Part shown: in pieces, positions 6,121-12,753 of the stretch | Position numbering within the stretch: position 1 is the stretch's first letter | Layout: every line of letters starts with the position of its first letter | Source of the DNA: Clostridia bacterium | GTDB taxonomy: Bacteria; Bacillota; Clostridia; Christensenellales; CAG-138 | NCBI GenBank assembly: GCA_016296415.1 | Contig: JAEDJH010000045.1 | Span: 1-12,889 of the forward strand | Length of the DNA: 12,889 bases | Direction: 5' to 3' | Position numbers and translations under genes: made by a program | Notes under the pieces: generated by a model | Databases searched by the model: none | Seen by the model: the letters and a program-made list of their open reading frames with translations, nothing else | Told to the model about the DNA's origin: nothing

Positions 6121-7098
6121 GTGAGCCTTATCGGAAAAATCAAAAAAAGCGCCCCGTATAACCTCATGTGGAGGGAAATATACCGCTTTTGGGGCAAATA
6201 CAATATGCGCCGCTACGACGATTACGAGTTCGTGTCGAAGGTTTATGCCGAGCAGCTCGGCTATCCTCTCGAGCTTGATCCGCCCACAAAGCTGTCGGCG
6301 AAGCATCAATGGCTGAAGCTCTTTTGGCACGAGGAGAATATGCCGGCAATGTCAAGCAAATACGGCGTGCGCAAATACCTTGAGGACAGGGGCTACGGAC
6401 ATCTTCTCAACGAGCTTATTGCGGTTTATGACAGCCCGAAAGAGATAGACTTTGACGCCCTGCCCGAAAAGTTTGTGCTCAAGGCAAGCCACGGAAGCGG
6501 CTGGAACCTCATCTGTCGGGATAAAAGCAAGCTTAACAGGTTTTGGTGGAAAAAGATAATCAAAAGCTGGATGAAGCAGGACTTTTACTGGTACGGCAGG
6601 GAGTGGAACTATCAGACGAAAAATCCGAAAATAATCGTCGAAAAATATCTTGAGGACGCCTCGGGCTACCTCACCGACTATAAAGTTACCTGCTTTAACG
6701 GCAGGGCGTGCTATATGCGTGTGGACAGGTATTCCGATTCGCTGCATACCCGTGACGTGTATGAACGAAGCGGAAAGATCGCCGACTTTGAGGTGCGTGC
6801 GGTCGCCAACATAAAGCTCCACATGCCAAAGTCCGACATACCTCTTACCGGGGAGGAGCTGAAGCTGTTCGAGCTTGCGGACGAGCTTTGCGGCGAATAC
6901 CCTTATATACGCATTGATTTTTATATGTGCAACGGCAGGGTGTATTTCGGCGAGTTCACCTTCTTCACGGGCGGCGGCTGGAGCATCTATCTGCCCGAAG
7001 GCATGGACGACAGGCTCGGCGGCGAGATGACACTGCCGGAGCCCAACTATAACCTGGAGCTGTACAACAGAGTGTGCGGTCAAAAGAAGGAAAAATAA
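6121..7098 (+). CDS. TupA-like ATP-grasp protein
   Basis: This belongs to the TupA-like ATP-grasp group, named for TupA of alkaliphilic Bacillus, which is needed for teichuronopeptide, a cell-wall polymer of polyglutamate and glucuronic acid. ATP-grasp enzymes join a carboxylate to an amine through an acyl-phosphate. In 325 residues the fold shows KFVLKASHGSGWN (117-129), EWNYQ (161-165), IIVEKYLED (171-179), DYKVTCFNG (186-194), YIRIDFY (262-268) and VYFGEFTFFTGGG (274-286), which supply nucleotide- and metal-binding Lys, Glu and Asp. The start is GTG 6121, 7 bases after the epimerase stop, with GGAGG at 6104-6108 and AAGG directly before it; ATG 6169 is an alternative but would trim the conserved N-terminus. 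Directly after two uronic-sugar genes, a role in adding an amino acid or peptide to the polymer is plausible; the substrate is unknown. Confidence 0.82.
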   Translation: MSLIGKIKKSAPYNLMWREIYRFWGKYNMRRYDDYEFVSKVYAEQLGYPLELDPPTKLSAKHQWLKLFWHEENMPAMSSKYGVRKYLEDRGYGHLLNELIAVYDSPKEIDFDALPEKFVLKASHGSGWNLICRDKSKLNRFWWKKIIKSWMKQDFYWYGREWNYQTKNPKIIVEKYLEDASGYLTDYKVTCFNGRACYMRVDRYSDSLHTRDVYERSGKIADFEVRAVANIKLHMPKSDIPLTGEELKLFELADELCGEYPYIRIDFYMCNGRVYFGEFTFFTGGGWSIYLPEGMDDRLGGEMTLPEPNYNLELYNRVCGQKKEK

Positions 7099-7100
7099 AA

Positions 7101-7886
7101 ATGCTTGCGGATTACCACATGCACAGCTTTTATTCGTTCGATGCATCCTTTTCTCCGGAGGAGATGATAAAGGCGGCCGCCGAAAGGAATATTGGCGAGG
7201 TATGCTTCACCGAGCATATCGACTTTGACGATTCGCCGCAGTCCGTTTTGCCCGACAGGGCGAAGTATATCGAGCATATACGCTCGCTTATGCCCGAATA
7301 CATGGGCGTTCGGGTGAAGATAGGTGCGGAGATAGGGCTAAAGGACAGGCAAACCGCGGATGCGGCGTGGGCGTTTCTTGAAGAGATAGAGCCGGACTTC
7401 ATCATCGGCTCGGTACACGTTGTAAACGGCATAGATGCGTACTACCCCGAATATTACGACGGAAAAACCAAAAGGCAGGCGTTCGTCGAATATCTGCAGA
7501 CGGCGAAGGAGTGCGTGAAAAGCTGCGGCTATATGTCCGTACTCGGTCATTACGACTTTGTTACAAAGTTTTCGCCCTACGATGACAGGACGCTGAGCTA
7601 TTTCGATTACAGAGAGCTTCTGGACGAAATACTCATCGAATTGATAAAGGGCGGCAGGGCGCCGGAGCTTAACACCGCCTCCTGGCGTGACGACAAGGCG
7701 TGGGGAACGGAGTTTTTCAGGCGCTTCAGGGAGCTTGGCGGCGAATACGTCACGCTCGGCTCGGATGCCCACAGACCGCAGAGGGTCGCAAAACGCTTTG
7801 ACGAGGCAAAAGCTATGCTCGAGGCGGCGGGAATAAAATACATCGCCACGTTTGACCGCCTGAAGGCAAACCCGGTCCGGCTGTAA
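7101..7886 (+). CDS. PHP-domain phosphoesterase, HisJ/histidinol-phosphatase family
   Basis: This metal-dependent PHP hydrolase most resembles HisJ-type histidinol-phosphatase, which frees histidinol from its phosphate in histidine synthesis. The 261 residues keep the metal ligands of the family: His6 and His8 (DYHMHS), His39 (FTEHID), Glu77 (GAEIG), His106 (GSVHVVN), His150 (LGHYDF), and Asp222/His224 (GSDAHR). ATG 7101 is chosen because AGAAGGA (7084-7090) lies 10 bases upstream; the in-frame ATG 7074 would overlap the preceding gene by 25 bases. It is the last gene of the operon, 2 bases after the ATP-grasp gene. Its N-terminal motif differs from the CpsB/YwqE PHP tyrosine phosphatases of capsule operons (typically DIHCH), yet no his genes are nearby, so it may act on a sugar phosphate or another phosphoester instead. 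Confidence 0.82.
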   Translation: MLADYHMHSFYSFDASFSPEEMIKAAAERNIGEVCFTEHIDFDDSPQSVLPDRAKYIEHIRSLMPEYMGVRVKIGAEIGLKDRQTADAAWAFLEEIEPDFIIGSVHVVNGIDAYYPEYYDGKTKRQAFVEYLQTAKECVKSCGYMSVLGHYDFVTKFSPYDDRTLSYFDYRELLDEILIELIKGGRAPELNTASWRDDKAWGTEFFRRFRELGGEYVTLGSDAHRPQRVAKRFDEAKAMLEAAGIKYIATFDRLKANPVRL

Positions 7887-7918
7887 AGCATATCCAAAGA
7901 ATTGCGGATAAAAAATGT

Positions 7919-7947
7919 TTGTTATATTGTGAATGTTGCTATATAAT
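7919..7947 (+). promoter_or_regulatory. Promoter of the Tim44-like/SPFH unit
   Basis: TTGTTA (7919-7924, 4 of 6) and a perfect TATAAT (7942-7947) are separated by 17 bases. The start would be near 7954, giving a leader of about 74 nt. I see no convincing terminator for the operon ending at 7886, so some read-through from it is possible. Confidence 0.72.
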
Positions 7948-7956
7948 AGTATAAAC

Positions 7957-7984
7957 GGGCGGTATATGTGCGTATATATCGCCC
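7957..7984 (+). promoter_or_regulatory. 12-bp hairpin at the predicted 5' end of the mRNA
   Basis: Bases 7957-7968 pair without mismatch with 7973-7984 (two G-U pairs), around the tetraloop TGCG. The stem has a GGGCG/CGCCC base and an alternating TA upper part. It begins about 3 nt after the predicted start site. No T run follows (next bases TGACCCGC), so it is not an intrinsic terminator. A 5' stability hairpin or a protein-binding site is the likely role. AAGGAGGG (8008-8015) follows it. Confidence 0.7.
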
Positions 7985-8027
7985 TGACCCGCACCTGTTA
8001 CTTCGATAAGGAGGGATTTGTTAAAGA

Positions 8028-8933
8028 ATGAAACTCAAAAGAATTTTGCAAACCGCCTTGCTCACCCTGCTCATAGTGGGGCTTTTGGTGCATGCGCCGC
8101 AGATTTCGAGGGCTGACCTCGGCGGCTTTTCCGGCGACAGTGACTTCGGCGGCGGCGACTTTGACTGGGGCGGCGGCTCCGACTGGGGCGATTCCGATTA
8201 CGGCGGAGGTTCCTATTACAACGGCGACGGCGGCGGAATTATCCCCGTCATAGTCATCGTGGCGATAGTGGTCATATCAATATACAGCAAGAGAAAGCGC
8301 GGCGGCGGAGGCGGCGGAAGCGTCAATCCGGGCGGCATGAGAACCCCCGAGTCACAGCTCAGACCTATTTCCGAGCTTGTTGCGCTCGACCCCAACTTTG
8401 ACGAGGCGGCATTTGTCGAGAAGATGTCGAACCTGTACGTGCAGATGCAGAACTGCTGTACGGCGAAGAACATGGAACCCCTGCGCCCGTACTTCACCGA
8501 TGCGCTGTATGCTCAGTTTGACCGTCAGCTTGAGGCGATGAGGCAGGCGAGGCGCACCAATTACGTTGAGCGCATTGCGGTGCTCGGCGTAGCGCTGAGG
8601 GGCTTCATGCAGAGGAACGGCGAGGATCATATAATCGCCGAGGTAAGAACGAGGATAGTGGACTATACGCTCGACGACGCCACCGGAAGCCTTGTTTCCG
8701 GCGATATGAACAGGGAAAAGTTCATGGTCTATGAGTGGGATATTTCAAGGGCAAGCGGGATGAAGACGCAGGATGCAGACGAAATGAGCAGGGTAAACTG
8801 CCCGGGCTGCGGCGCACCGCTGTCCATCAATACAACGGCGGAATGTCCGTATTGCGGAAGCATAGTCACGCTCGACAAGCATGACTGGGCGATAAATGCG
8901 ATAAGGGGCATCTCACAAAGAACGGCTGACTAA
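8028..8933 (+). CDS. Membrane protein: Gly/Asp-rich segment, Tim44-like domain, zinc ribbon
   Basis: The 301 residues start with a signal-like helix (5-22) and a possible signal peptidase site after SRA (27-29). Next come a Gly/Asp/Trp/Ser-rich low-complexity stretch (31-70, repeated GGGDFDWGGG-like units), a transmembrane helix (71-86, IIPVIVIVAIVVIS), and a basic Gly-rich linker (87-103). Residues 110-240 form a Tim44-like alpha/beta domain, and a CxxC-11-CxxC zinc ribbon closes the protein (Cys258, 261, 273, 276). If the signal is cleaved, the glycine-rich part is outside and the Tim44-like domain and ribbon are inside. Tim44-like domains contact membranes or membrane-protein complexes; this protein's own function is unknown to me. 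ATG 8028 has AAGGAGG 13 bases upstream, a long spacing, but a stop just upstream in frame excludes an earlier start. It precedes the SPFH gene by 45 bases and probably works with it. Confidence 0.8.
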   Translation: MKLKRILQTALLTLLIVGLLVHAPQISRADLGGFSGDSDFGGGDFDWGGGSDWGDSDYGGGSYYNGDGGGIIPVIVIVAIVVISIYSKRKRGGGGGGSVNPGGMRTPESQLRPISELVALDPNFDEAAFVEKMSNLYVQMQNCCTAKNMEPLRPYFTDALYAQFDRQLEAMRQARRTNYVERIAVLGVALRGFMQRNGEDHIIAEVRTRIVDYTLDDATGSLVSGDMNREKFMVYEWDISRASGMKTQDADEMSRVNCPGCGAPLSINTTAECPYCGSIVTLDKHDWAINAIRGISQRTAD

Positions 8934-8942
8934 AAAACCAAT

Positions 8943-8958
8943 CTGCGGCAAACCGCAG
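8943..8958 (+). promoter_or_regulatory. Small intercistronic hairpin
   Basis: CTGCGG (8943-8948) and CCGCAG (8953-8958) pair perfectly around CAAA, 7 bases before the ribosome site AAAGGAG (8966-8972) of the SPFH gene. No T run follows, so it is not a terminator. It may affect mRNA ends or the relative yield of the two proteins. Confidence 0.5.
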
Positions 8959-8978
8959 CACCATGAAAGGAGAAACAA

Positions 8979-10370
8979 ATGGGACTTTTAAAAGCAGGCA
9001 TAGGCGCACTCGGCGGAGTATTGGCAGACCAGTGGCGTGAGTATTTCTACTGCAACGCACTTGCGGAGAACGTACTTATGACCAAGGGACAAAAGCGTAC
9101 GGGCGGACGCTCCTCCAACACCAAGGGCAGCGATAACATCATAACCAACGGCTCCATCATCGCCGTAAACGAAGGACAGTGCATGATGATCGTCGAGCAG
9201 GGCGCAATCGTTGAATTTTGCGCCGAGGCGGGTGAGTTCGTGTGGGACAGCTCCACCGAGCCGAGCATCTTCTACGGCGGCTTCGGACAGGGTCTCAAGG
9301 CTACGTGGGAAACCCTCAAGAAGCGTTTTACCATGGGCGGCGACACCGGCAAGGATCAGAGGGTCTATTTCTTCAACACCAAGGAGATAATCGGCAACAA
9401 GTACGGCACGGCAAACCCCGTTCCGTTCAGGGTGGTCGATAACAATATCGGTCTTGACATGGAGATCGGTCTGCGCTGCTTCGGCGAATATTCCTACAAG
9501 CTCACCGACCCGATGCTGTTCTACAAGAACGTATGCGGAAACGTCGAAGGCGACTTTACAAGGGATAGGATCGACAGCCAGCTCAAGAGCGAGCTTCTTA
9601 CTGCGCTCCAGCCTGCGTTTGCAAAGCTCTCCGAGATGGGCATAAGATACAGCGCAGTCGTCGGTCATACCGAGGAGCTCGGCAACGCACTCAACGAGGT
9701 GCTTTCGCAGAAGTGGAGCAACCTCAGGGGTATTGCGGTCGCATCCTTCGGCGTAAGCTCCATTACCGCCAACGAAGAGGATGAAAAGACCATCAAGGAG
9801 CTGCAGAAGAGCGCAGTATTCCGCAATCCGAACATGGCGGCGGCGCACCTTGTCGGCGCTCAGGCGGATGCAATGAAGGCGGCGGCGGCAAACGAAGGCG
9901 CAGGAGCGTTCATGGCGTTTGCCGGCATGAACATGGCACAGGGCGCCGGCGGAATGAACGCACAGAGTCTGTACCAGATGGGTCAGCAGCAAGCGGCACC
10001 CGCAGCACCCGCAGGGGACAGTTGGAGATGCGCCTGCGGTGCAGCGGTGACCGGCAAATTCTGCCACGAGTGCGGTCAAAAGAAGCCCGAACCCGTTGCG
10101 GCAAACGCATGGAAGTGCGCCTGCGGCACGATGGCGACCGGCAAATTCTGCCCCGAGTGCGGAAAACCGCAGCCTGCGGCGGACGGCTGGACCTGCGCCT
10201 GCGGTGCTGTGAACAAGGGTAAGTTCTGTGCCGAGTGCGGCCAAAAGAAGCCCGCCGGCGTACCGCAGTACAAGTGCGACAAGTGCGGCTGGGAGCCTGC
10301 CGACAAGGCACATCCCCCGAAGTTCTGTCCCGAGTGCGGCGACCCCTTTGATGACGGCGACGTTCAGTAA
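8979..10370 (+). CDS. YdjI-like SPFH/band 7 protein with four C-terminal zinc ribbons
   Basis: This is an SPFH-domain protein of the B. subtilis YdjI type (also annotated as virion core protein-like). YdjI is membrane-associated and, in the YdjF(PspA)-G-H-I system, helps recruit PspA; SPFH proteins assemble into membrane-bound scaffolds. The family N-terminus is clear: LADQWREYFYC (15-25), VLMTKGQKR (32-40), RSSNTKGSDNIITNGS (44-59), GQCMMIVEQG (66-75). The SPFH domain runs to about 275, followed by an Ala/Met/Gln-rich linker (286-346). Four zinc ribbons come next: three CxC...CxxC modules beginning at Trp349, Trp378 and Trp404, then one CxxC...CxxC module (Cys433, 436, 450, 453). No transmembrane helix is visible, so it is probably a peripheral cytoplasmic protein. 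ATG 8979 has AAAGGAG 6 bases upstream. It shares a unit with the Tim44-like gene and ends before a strong terminator. No PspA gene is in view. Confidence 0.88.
   Translation: MGLLKAGIGALGGVLADQWREYFYCNALAENVLMTKGQKRTGGRSSNTKGSDNIITNGSIIAVNEGQCMMIVEQGAIVEFCAEAGEFVWDSSTEPSIFYGGFGQGLKATWETLKKRFTMGGDTGKDQRVYFFNTKEIIGNKYGTANPVPFRVVDNNIGLDMEIGLRCFGEYSYKLTDPMLFYKNVCGNVEGDFTRDRIDSQLKSELLTALQPAFAKLSEMGIRYSAVVGHTEELGNALNEVLSQKWSNLRGIAVASFGVSSITANEEDEKTIKELQKSAVFRNPNMAAAHLVGAQADAMKAAAANEGAGAFMAFAGMNMAQGAGGMNAQSLYQMGQQQAAPAAPAGDSWRCACGAAVTGKFCHECGQKKPEPVAANAWKCACGTMATGKFCPECGKPQPAADGWTCACGAVNKGKFCAECGQKKPAGVPQYKCDKCGWEPADKAHPPKFCPECGDPFDDGDVQ
10023..10340 (+). repeat. Tandem zinc-ribbon coding repeats in the SPFH gene
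   Basis: Three modules of the pattern W-x-C-A-C-G...GKFC-x-E-C-G begin at 10023, 10110 and 10188, offset by 87 and 78 bases. A more diverged fourth ribbon (10275-10340) uses CxxC in both halves. TGCGCCTGCGG opens each of the first three, and the first two also share GACCGGCAAATTCTGCC, so duplication looks fairly recent. Confidence 0.85.
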
Positions 10371-10403
10371 TAAAAACCGACAAATGACATTTAAGTAACC
10401 AAA

Positions 10404-10439
10404 ACCACCCGAGGGAAGCTCCTTCGGGTGGTACTTTTT
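10404..10439. terminator. Bidirectional intrinsic terminator between convergent genes
   Basis: ACCACCCGAGGG (10404-10415) pairs with CCTTCGGGTGGT (10421-10432), 12 pairs with one G-U, around the loop AAGCT. ACTTTTTC follows on the + strand, ending the SPFH unit. On the - strand the stem is followed by TTTGGTTAC, a weaker U-rich tail that could end the flavin reductase transcript. Confidence 0.88.
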
Positions 10440-10487
10440 CGTGCGATTGAAATATGCTCTTTCCGCCCTGCGACGTTTCGCCGGATG

Positions 10488-11051
10488 TCAGCGTTTTTTC
10501 TTTACCGCAAAGCCGAATTTGCCGAGGCGCTTGCCTTGCGCAAAATATTCGCCGTGGGTGTAGGAAACGAGCCCTGCCTTTGCAAGATGCAGCTTGCCCG
10601 ACTCGTCGATGAGGCTTTCGTCCACCTGCACGGCCTTGATGTCGGCAAGGAACATCGAGTGGCTGCCGAGCGGTATTATGTCGGTCACATGGCATTCAAG
10701 CGAAACGGGGCTTTCGGCAACGAGGGGACAGCTTACCGTGGAGCCGCTCAGCTTGTTGAGACGACATTTTGCGAATTTGTCCACGTCACGACCCGAGGCC
10801 ACGCCGCAAAAGTCGAGTGAGCGCACCATCGCAGGCGTGACGGTGTTTATCACGAACTGACGGTTTTTCTTTATTATGTCGTATGAAAAGCGGTCGGGGC
10901 GTATCGAAACGTACGTTTTCGGCGGCACGGAATTGACTATGCCCGTCCATGCGATGGTTATCAGATTGGACTCCTCCATCGTGCCGCAGCTCACCAGCAC
11001 CGCAGGCAGGGGCGAGAGCATCGTTCCGCCCTTCCATTGAACCTTACCCAT
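10488..11051 (-). CDS. Flavin reductase-like / flavoredoxin family FMN-binding protein
   Basis: This is a 187-residue split-barrel flavoprotein of the flavin reductase-like family, which includes clostridial flavoredoxins; members bind FMN and pass electrons from reduced nucleotides or ferredoxin. Family features are the N-terminal SPLPAVLVSCG (13-23), the FMN-contacting ITIAWTGIVNSVPPKTYVSI (32-51), FVINTVTPAMVRSLDFCG (66-83), SGRDVDKF (86-93), and the C-terminal HGEYFAQGKRLGKFGF. AGGTAA-type spacing is not needed: GGAGGT (plus 11062-11057) sits 5 bases before the ATG at 11051. A minus-strand TATAAT (plus 11081-11076) with a poor -35 is a likely promoter. It converges on the SPFH gene and diverges from glpK; nothing nearby reveals the electron partner or substrate. 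Confidence 0.86.
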   Translation of the reverse strand: MGKVQWKGGTMLSPLPAVLVSCGTMEESNLITIAWTGIVNSVPPKTYVSIRPDRFSYDIIKKNRQFVINTVTPAMVRSLDFCGVASGRDVDKFAKCRLNKLSGSTVSCPLVAESPVSLECHVTDIIPLGSHSMFLADIKAVQVDESLIDESGKLHLAKAGLVSYTHGEYFAQGKRLGKFGFAVKKKR

Positions 11052-11075
11052 GTTTTACCTCCGTGTTTTTCTTTG

Positions 11076-11104
11076 ATTATAACCGATTATGCGAAATTAG
11101 ACCA
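11076..11104 (-). promoter_or_regulatory. Probable promoter of the flavin reductase-family gene
   Basis: On the minus strand, TATAAT (plus 11081-11076) lies 17 bases after TGGTCT (plus 11104-11099), which matches TTGACA at only 3 of 6 positions. The -10 is perfect and well placed, 13 bases before the ribosome site, but the -35 is weak. Confidence 0.45.
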
Positions 11105-11193
11105 CAAAAAAATCAGCGGCGGGAAAATTGCGTTTTAAAGGGGATAAAAACGCCTGTCCGAACCCCTTTCCCGAAAAAAAGCTCCCCGTATTG

Positions 11194-11222
11194 TTGAAAA
11201 TCCGCACGGAAAATGATATATT
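11194..11222 (+). promoter_or_regulatory. Promoter of glpK
   Basis: TTGAAA (11194-11199) and TATATT (11217-11222) are spaced by 17 bases, with a TG extension (11214-11215). The start would be near 11229, giving a leader of about 24 nt. I found no convincing CcpA cre site overlapping it. Confidence 0.72.
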
Positions 11223-11252
11223 AAACACACTCTACTTGTTAGGAGAACCGCT

Positions 11253-12725
11253 ATGAACGAATACATTCTTGCACTTGACCAGGGAACGACAAGCTCAAGG
11301 GCGATACTGTTTGATAAAAATCTCACGCCCGTGGCAAAGGCGCAGAGGGAGTTTACCCAGATCCTGCCAAAGCCCGGCTGGGTGGAGCATGACGCAGGGG
11401 AAATCGTGCAAAGCCAGCTTGAGGTCATGCGCGAGGCGCTTTCGGGCCTTGCCGGAAGCGTGGCGGCGGTAGGCATAACGAATCAGCGTGAAACGACCGT
11501 CGTTTGGGAAAAGGCGACGGGAAAGCCCGTTTACAACGCCATCGTGTGGCAATGCCGGCGCTCTGCGGATATTTGCGAGGAGCTCAGGCAAAGGGGGCTT
11601 GAGGAATACGTCTGCAAAACGACGGGGCTGAAAATCGACGCCTACTTTTCCGCAACAAAGCTCAAATGGCTGCTCGACAACGTTCGGGGCGCAAGGGAGC
11701 GTGCCGCTGAGGGTGAGCTGCTGTTCGGCACGGTCGATACGTGGCTTATCTACAACCTCACGGGCGAGCACGTCACCGACGTTTCCAATGCATCGAGGAC
11801 GATGCTGTTCGACATAGACAAACTCCGCTGGGATAAAAGGCTGCTTGACGAGCTTGATATTCCCGAGCGTATGCTACCGAGGGTGCTTCCGTCGAGCGGG
11901 GTATTCGGCTATATAAAGGAAGGCATGGAGGGACTTGAAATGCTCGGCGGAGTCCCCGTCGCAGGCGTGGCGGGCGATCAGCAGGCGGCATTGTTCGGGC
12001 AGCGCTGCTTTGAGGCCGGAAGCATGAAAAACACCTACGGCACGGGCGGCTTCCTTATGATGAATACGGGCGGCAGATCCATACGCTCGAAAAACGGCAT
12101 GCTTTCAACCATAGCGTGGCAGATAGGCGACCAAGTCACCTATGCGTTGGAGGGCAGCATTTTCAACGCCGGAAGTGCGATAAAATGGCTCCGTGACGAG
12201 ATGGGTGCGGTGAAAACGCCGATGGAGTGCGACGCCCTTGCCGAAACGGTGGAAAATACGCTCGGCGCCTATTTTATACCGGCGTTTACGGGACTCGGCG
12301 CACCGTATTGGGATATGTACGCAAGGGGAGCCCTGCTCGGAGTGACGAGGGGCTTCACGAGGGCGCATCTTTGCCGTGCGGTGCTTGAATCAATCGCTTA
12401 TCAGGTTCGTGACGTGCTCGAGGCGATGGAAACGGACAGCGGCATGACGGTCGGCTCGCTCAAAGCGGACGGCGGTGCGGCAAACAGCAGCTTCCTCATG
12501 CAGTTTCAGGCGGACATCACCGGTGCGGAGCTTCACAGACCCGTGAGCGTGGAGGCGACTGCGCTTGGCGCCGCATTGCTTGCGATGCTCGGCGTGGGCA
12601 TATATAAGGATACAGACGAGATACCGCCCTGCGGAGAGATGACCGTTTTTGCACCCAAAATGCCGAAGGAGGAGCGTGAATGCCTGTATTCGGGCTGGAA
12701 ATCCGCCGTGGAACGCATAAGATAA
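11253..12725 (+). CDS. glpK: Glycerol kinase (GlpK)
   Basis: GlpK phosphorylates glycerol to sn-glycerol 3-phosphate with ATP, feeding lipid synthesis and glycolysis. The 490 residues match the family's ~500. Visible FGGY-kinase signatures are the phosphate-1 loop DQGTTSSRAILFD (9-21), the glycerol-contacting NQRETT (77-82) and IVWQCRR (97-103), DAYFSATKLKW (129-139), the catalytic Asp242 in AGDQQAALFG, NTYGTG (260-265), and GAPYWDMYARG (349-359). AGGAG (11241-11245) lies 7 bases before ATG 11253. Two points are unusual. The segment corresponding to the HPr-phosphorylated His loop of Firmicutes GlpK (HFYG type) reads here as EGMEGLEMLGG (223-233) without His. Gly266 replaces the Cys usual in NTYGTGCF. 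No glpF or glpD is adjacent. It is followed directly by the promoter of the next unit. Confidence 0.96.
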   Translation: MNEYILALDQGTTSSRAILFDKNLTPVAKAQREFTQILPKPGWVEHDAGEIVQSQLEVMREALSGLAGSVAAVGITNQRETTVVWEKATGKPVYNAIVWQCRRSADICEELRQRGLEEYVCKTTGLKIDAYFSATKLKWLLDNVRGARERAAEGELLFGTVDTWLIYNLTGEHVTDVSNASRTMLFDIDKLRWDKRLLDELDIPERMLPRVLPSSGVFGYIKEGMEGLEMLGGVPVAGVAGDQQAALFGQRCFEAGSMKNTYGTGGFLMMNTGGRSIRSKNGMLSTIAWQIGDQVTYALEGSIFNAGSAIKWLRDEMGAVKTPMECDALAETVENTLGAYFIPAFTGLGAPYWDMYARGALLGVTRGFTRAHLCRAVLESIAYQVRDVLEAMETDSGMTVGSLKADGGAANSSFLMQFQADITGAELHRPVSVEATALGAALLAMLGVGIYKDTDEIPPCGEMTVFAPKMPKEERECLYSGWKSAVERIR

Positions 12726-12753
12726 GGGGAAAAGTCGGGCGGAAAATAAAGGC

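Noticed and set aside
7892..7920. Possible terminator after the PHP gene (TATCC/GGATA, then A-rich)
   Set aside because: A five-pair stem with a 10-nt loop followed by A rather than T. Not a terminator on the + strand.
10023..10260. Regularly spaced repeats as a CRISPR-like array
   Set aside because: They lie in frame within the SPFH gene and encode zinc ribbons. Copies are diverged at codon level and there are no unique spacers.
8988..10313. A 441-codon open frame on the minus strand, antisense to the SPFH gene
   Set aside because: It is a shadow of codon bias. The plus-strand protein has clear family motifs and a ribosome site, while the antisense product is Cys/Arg/Leu-rich with no recognisable domain or start signal.
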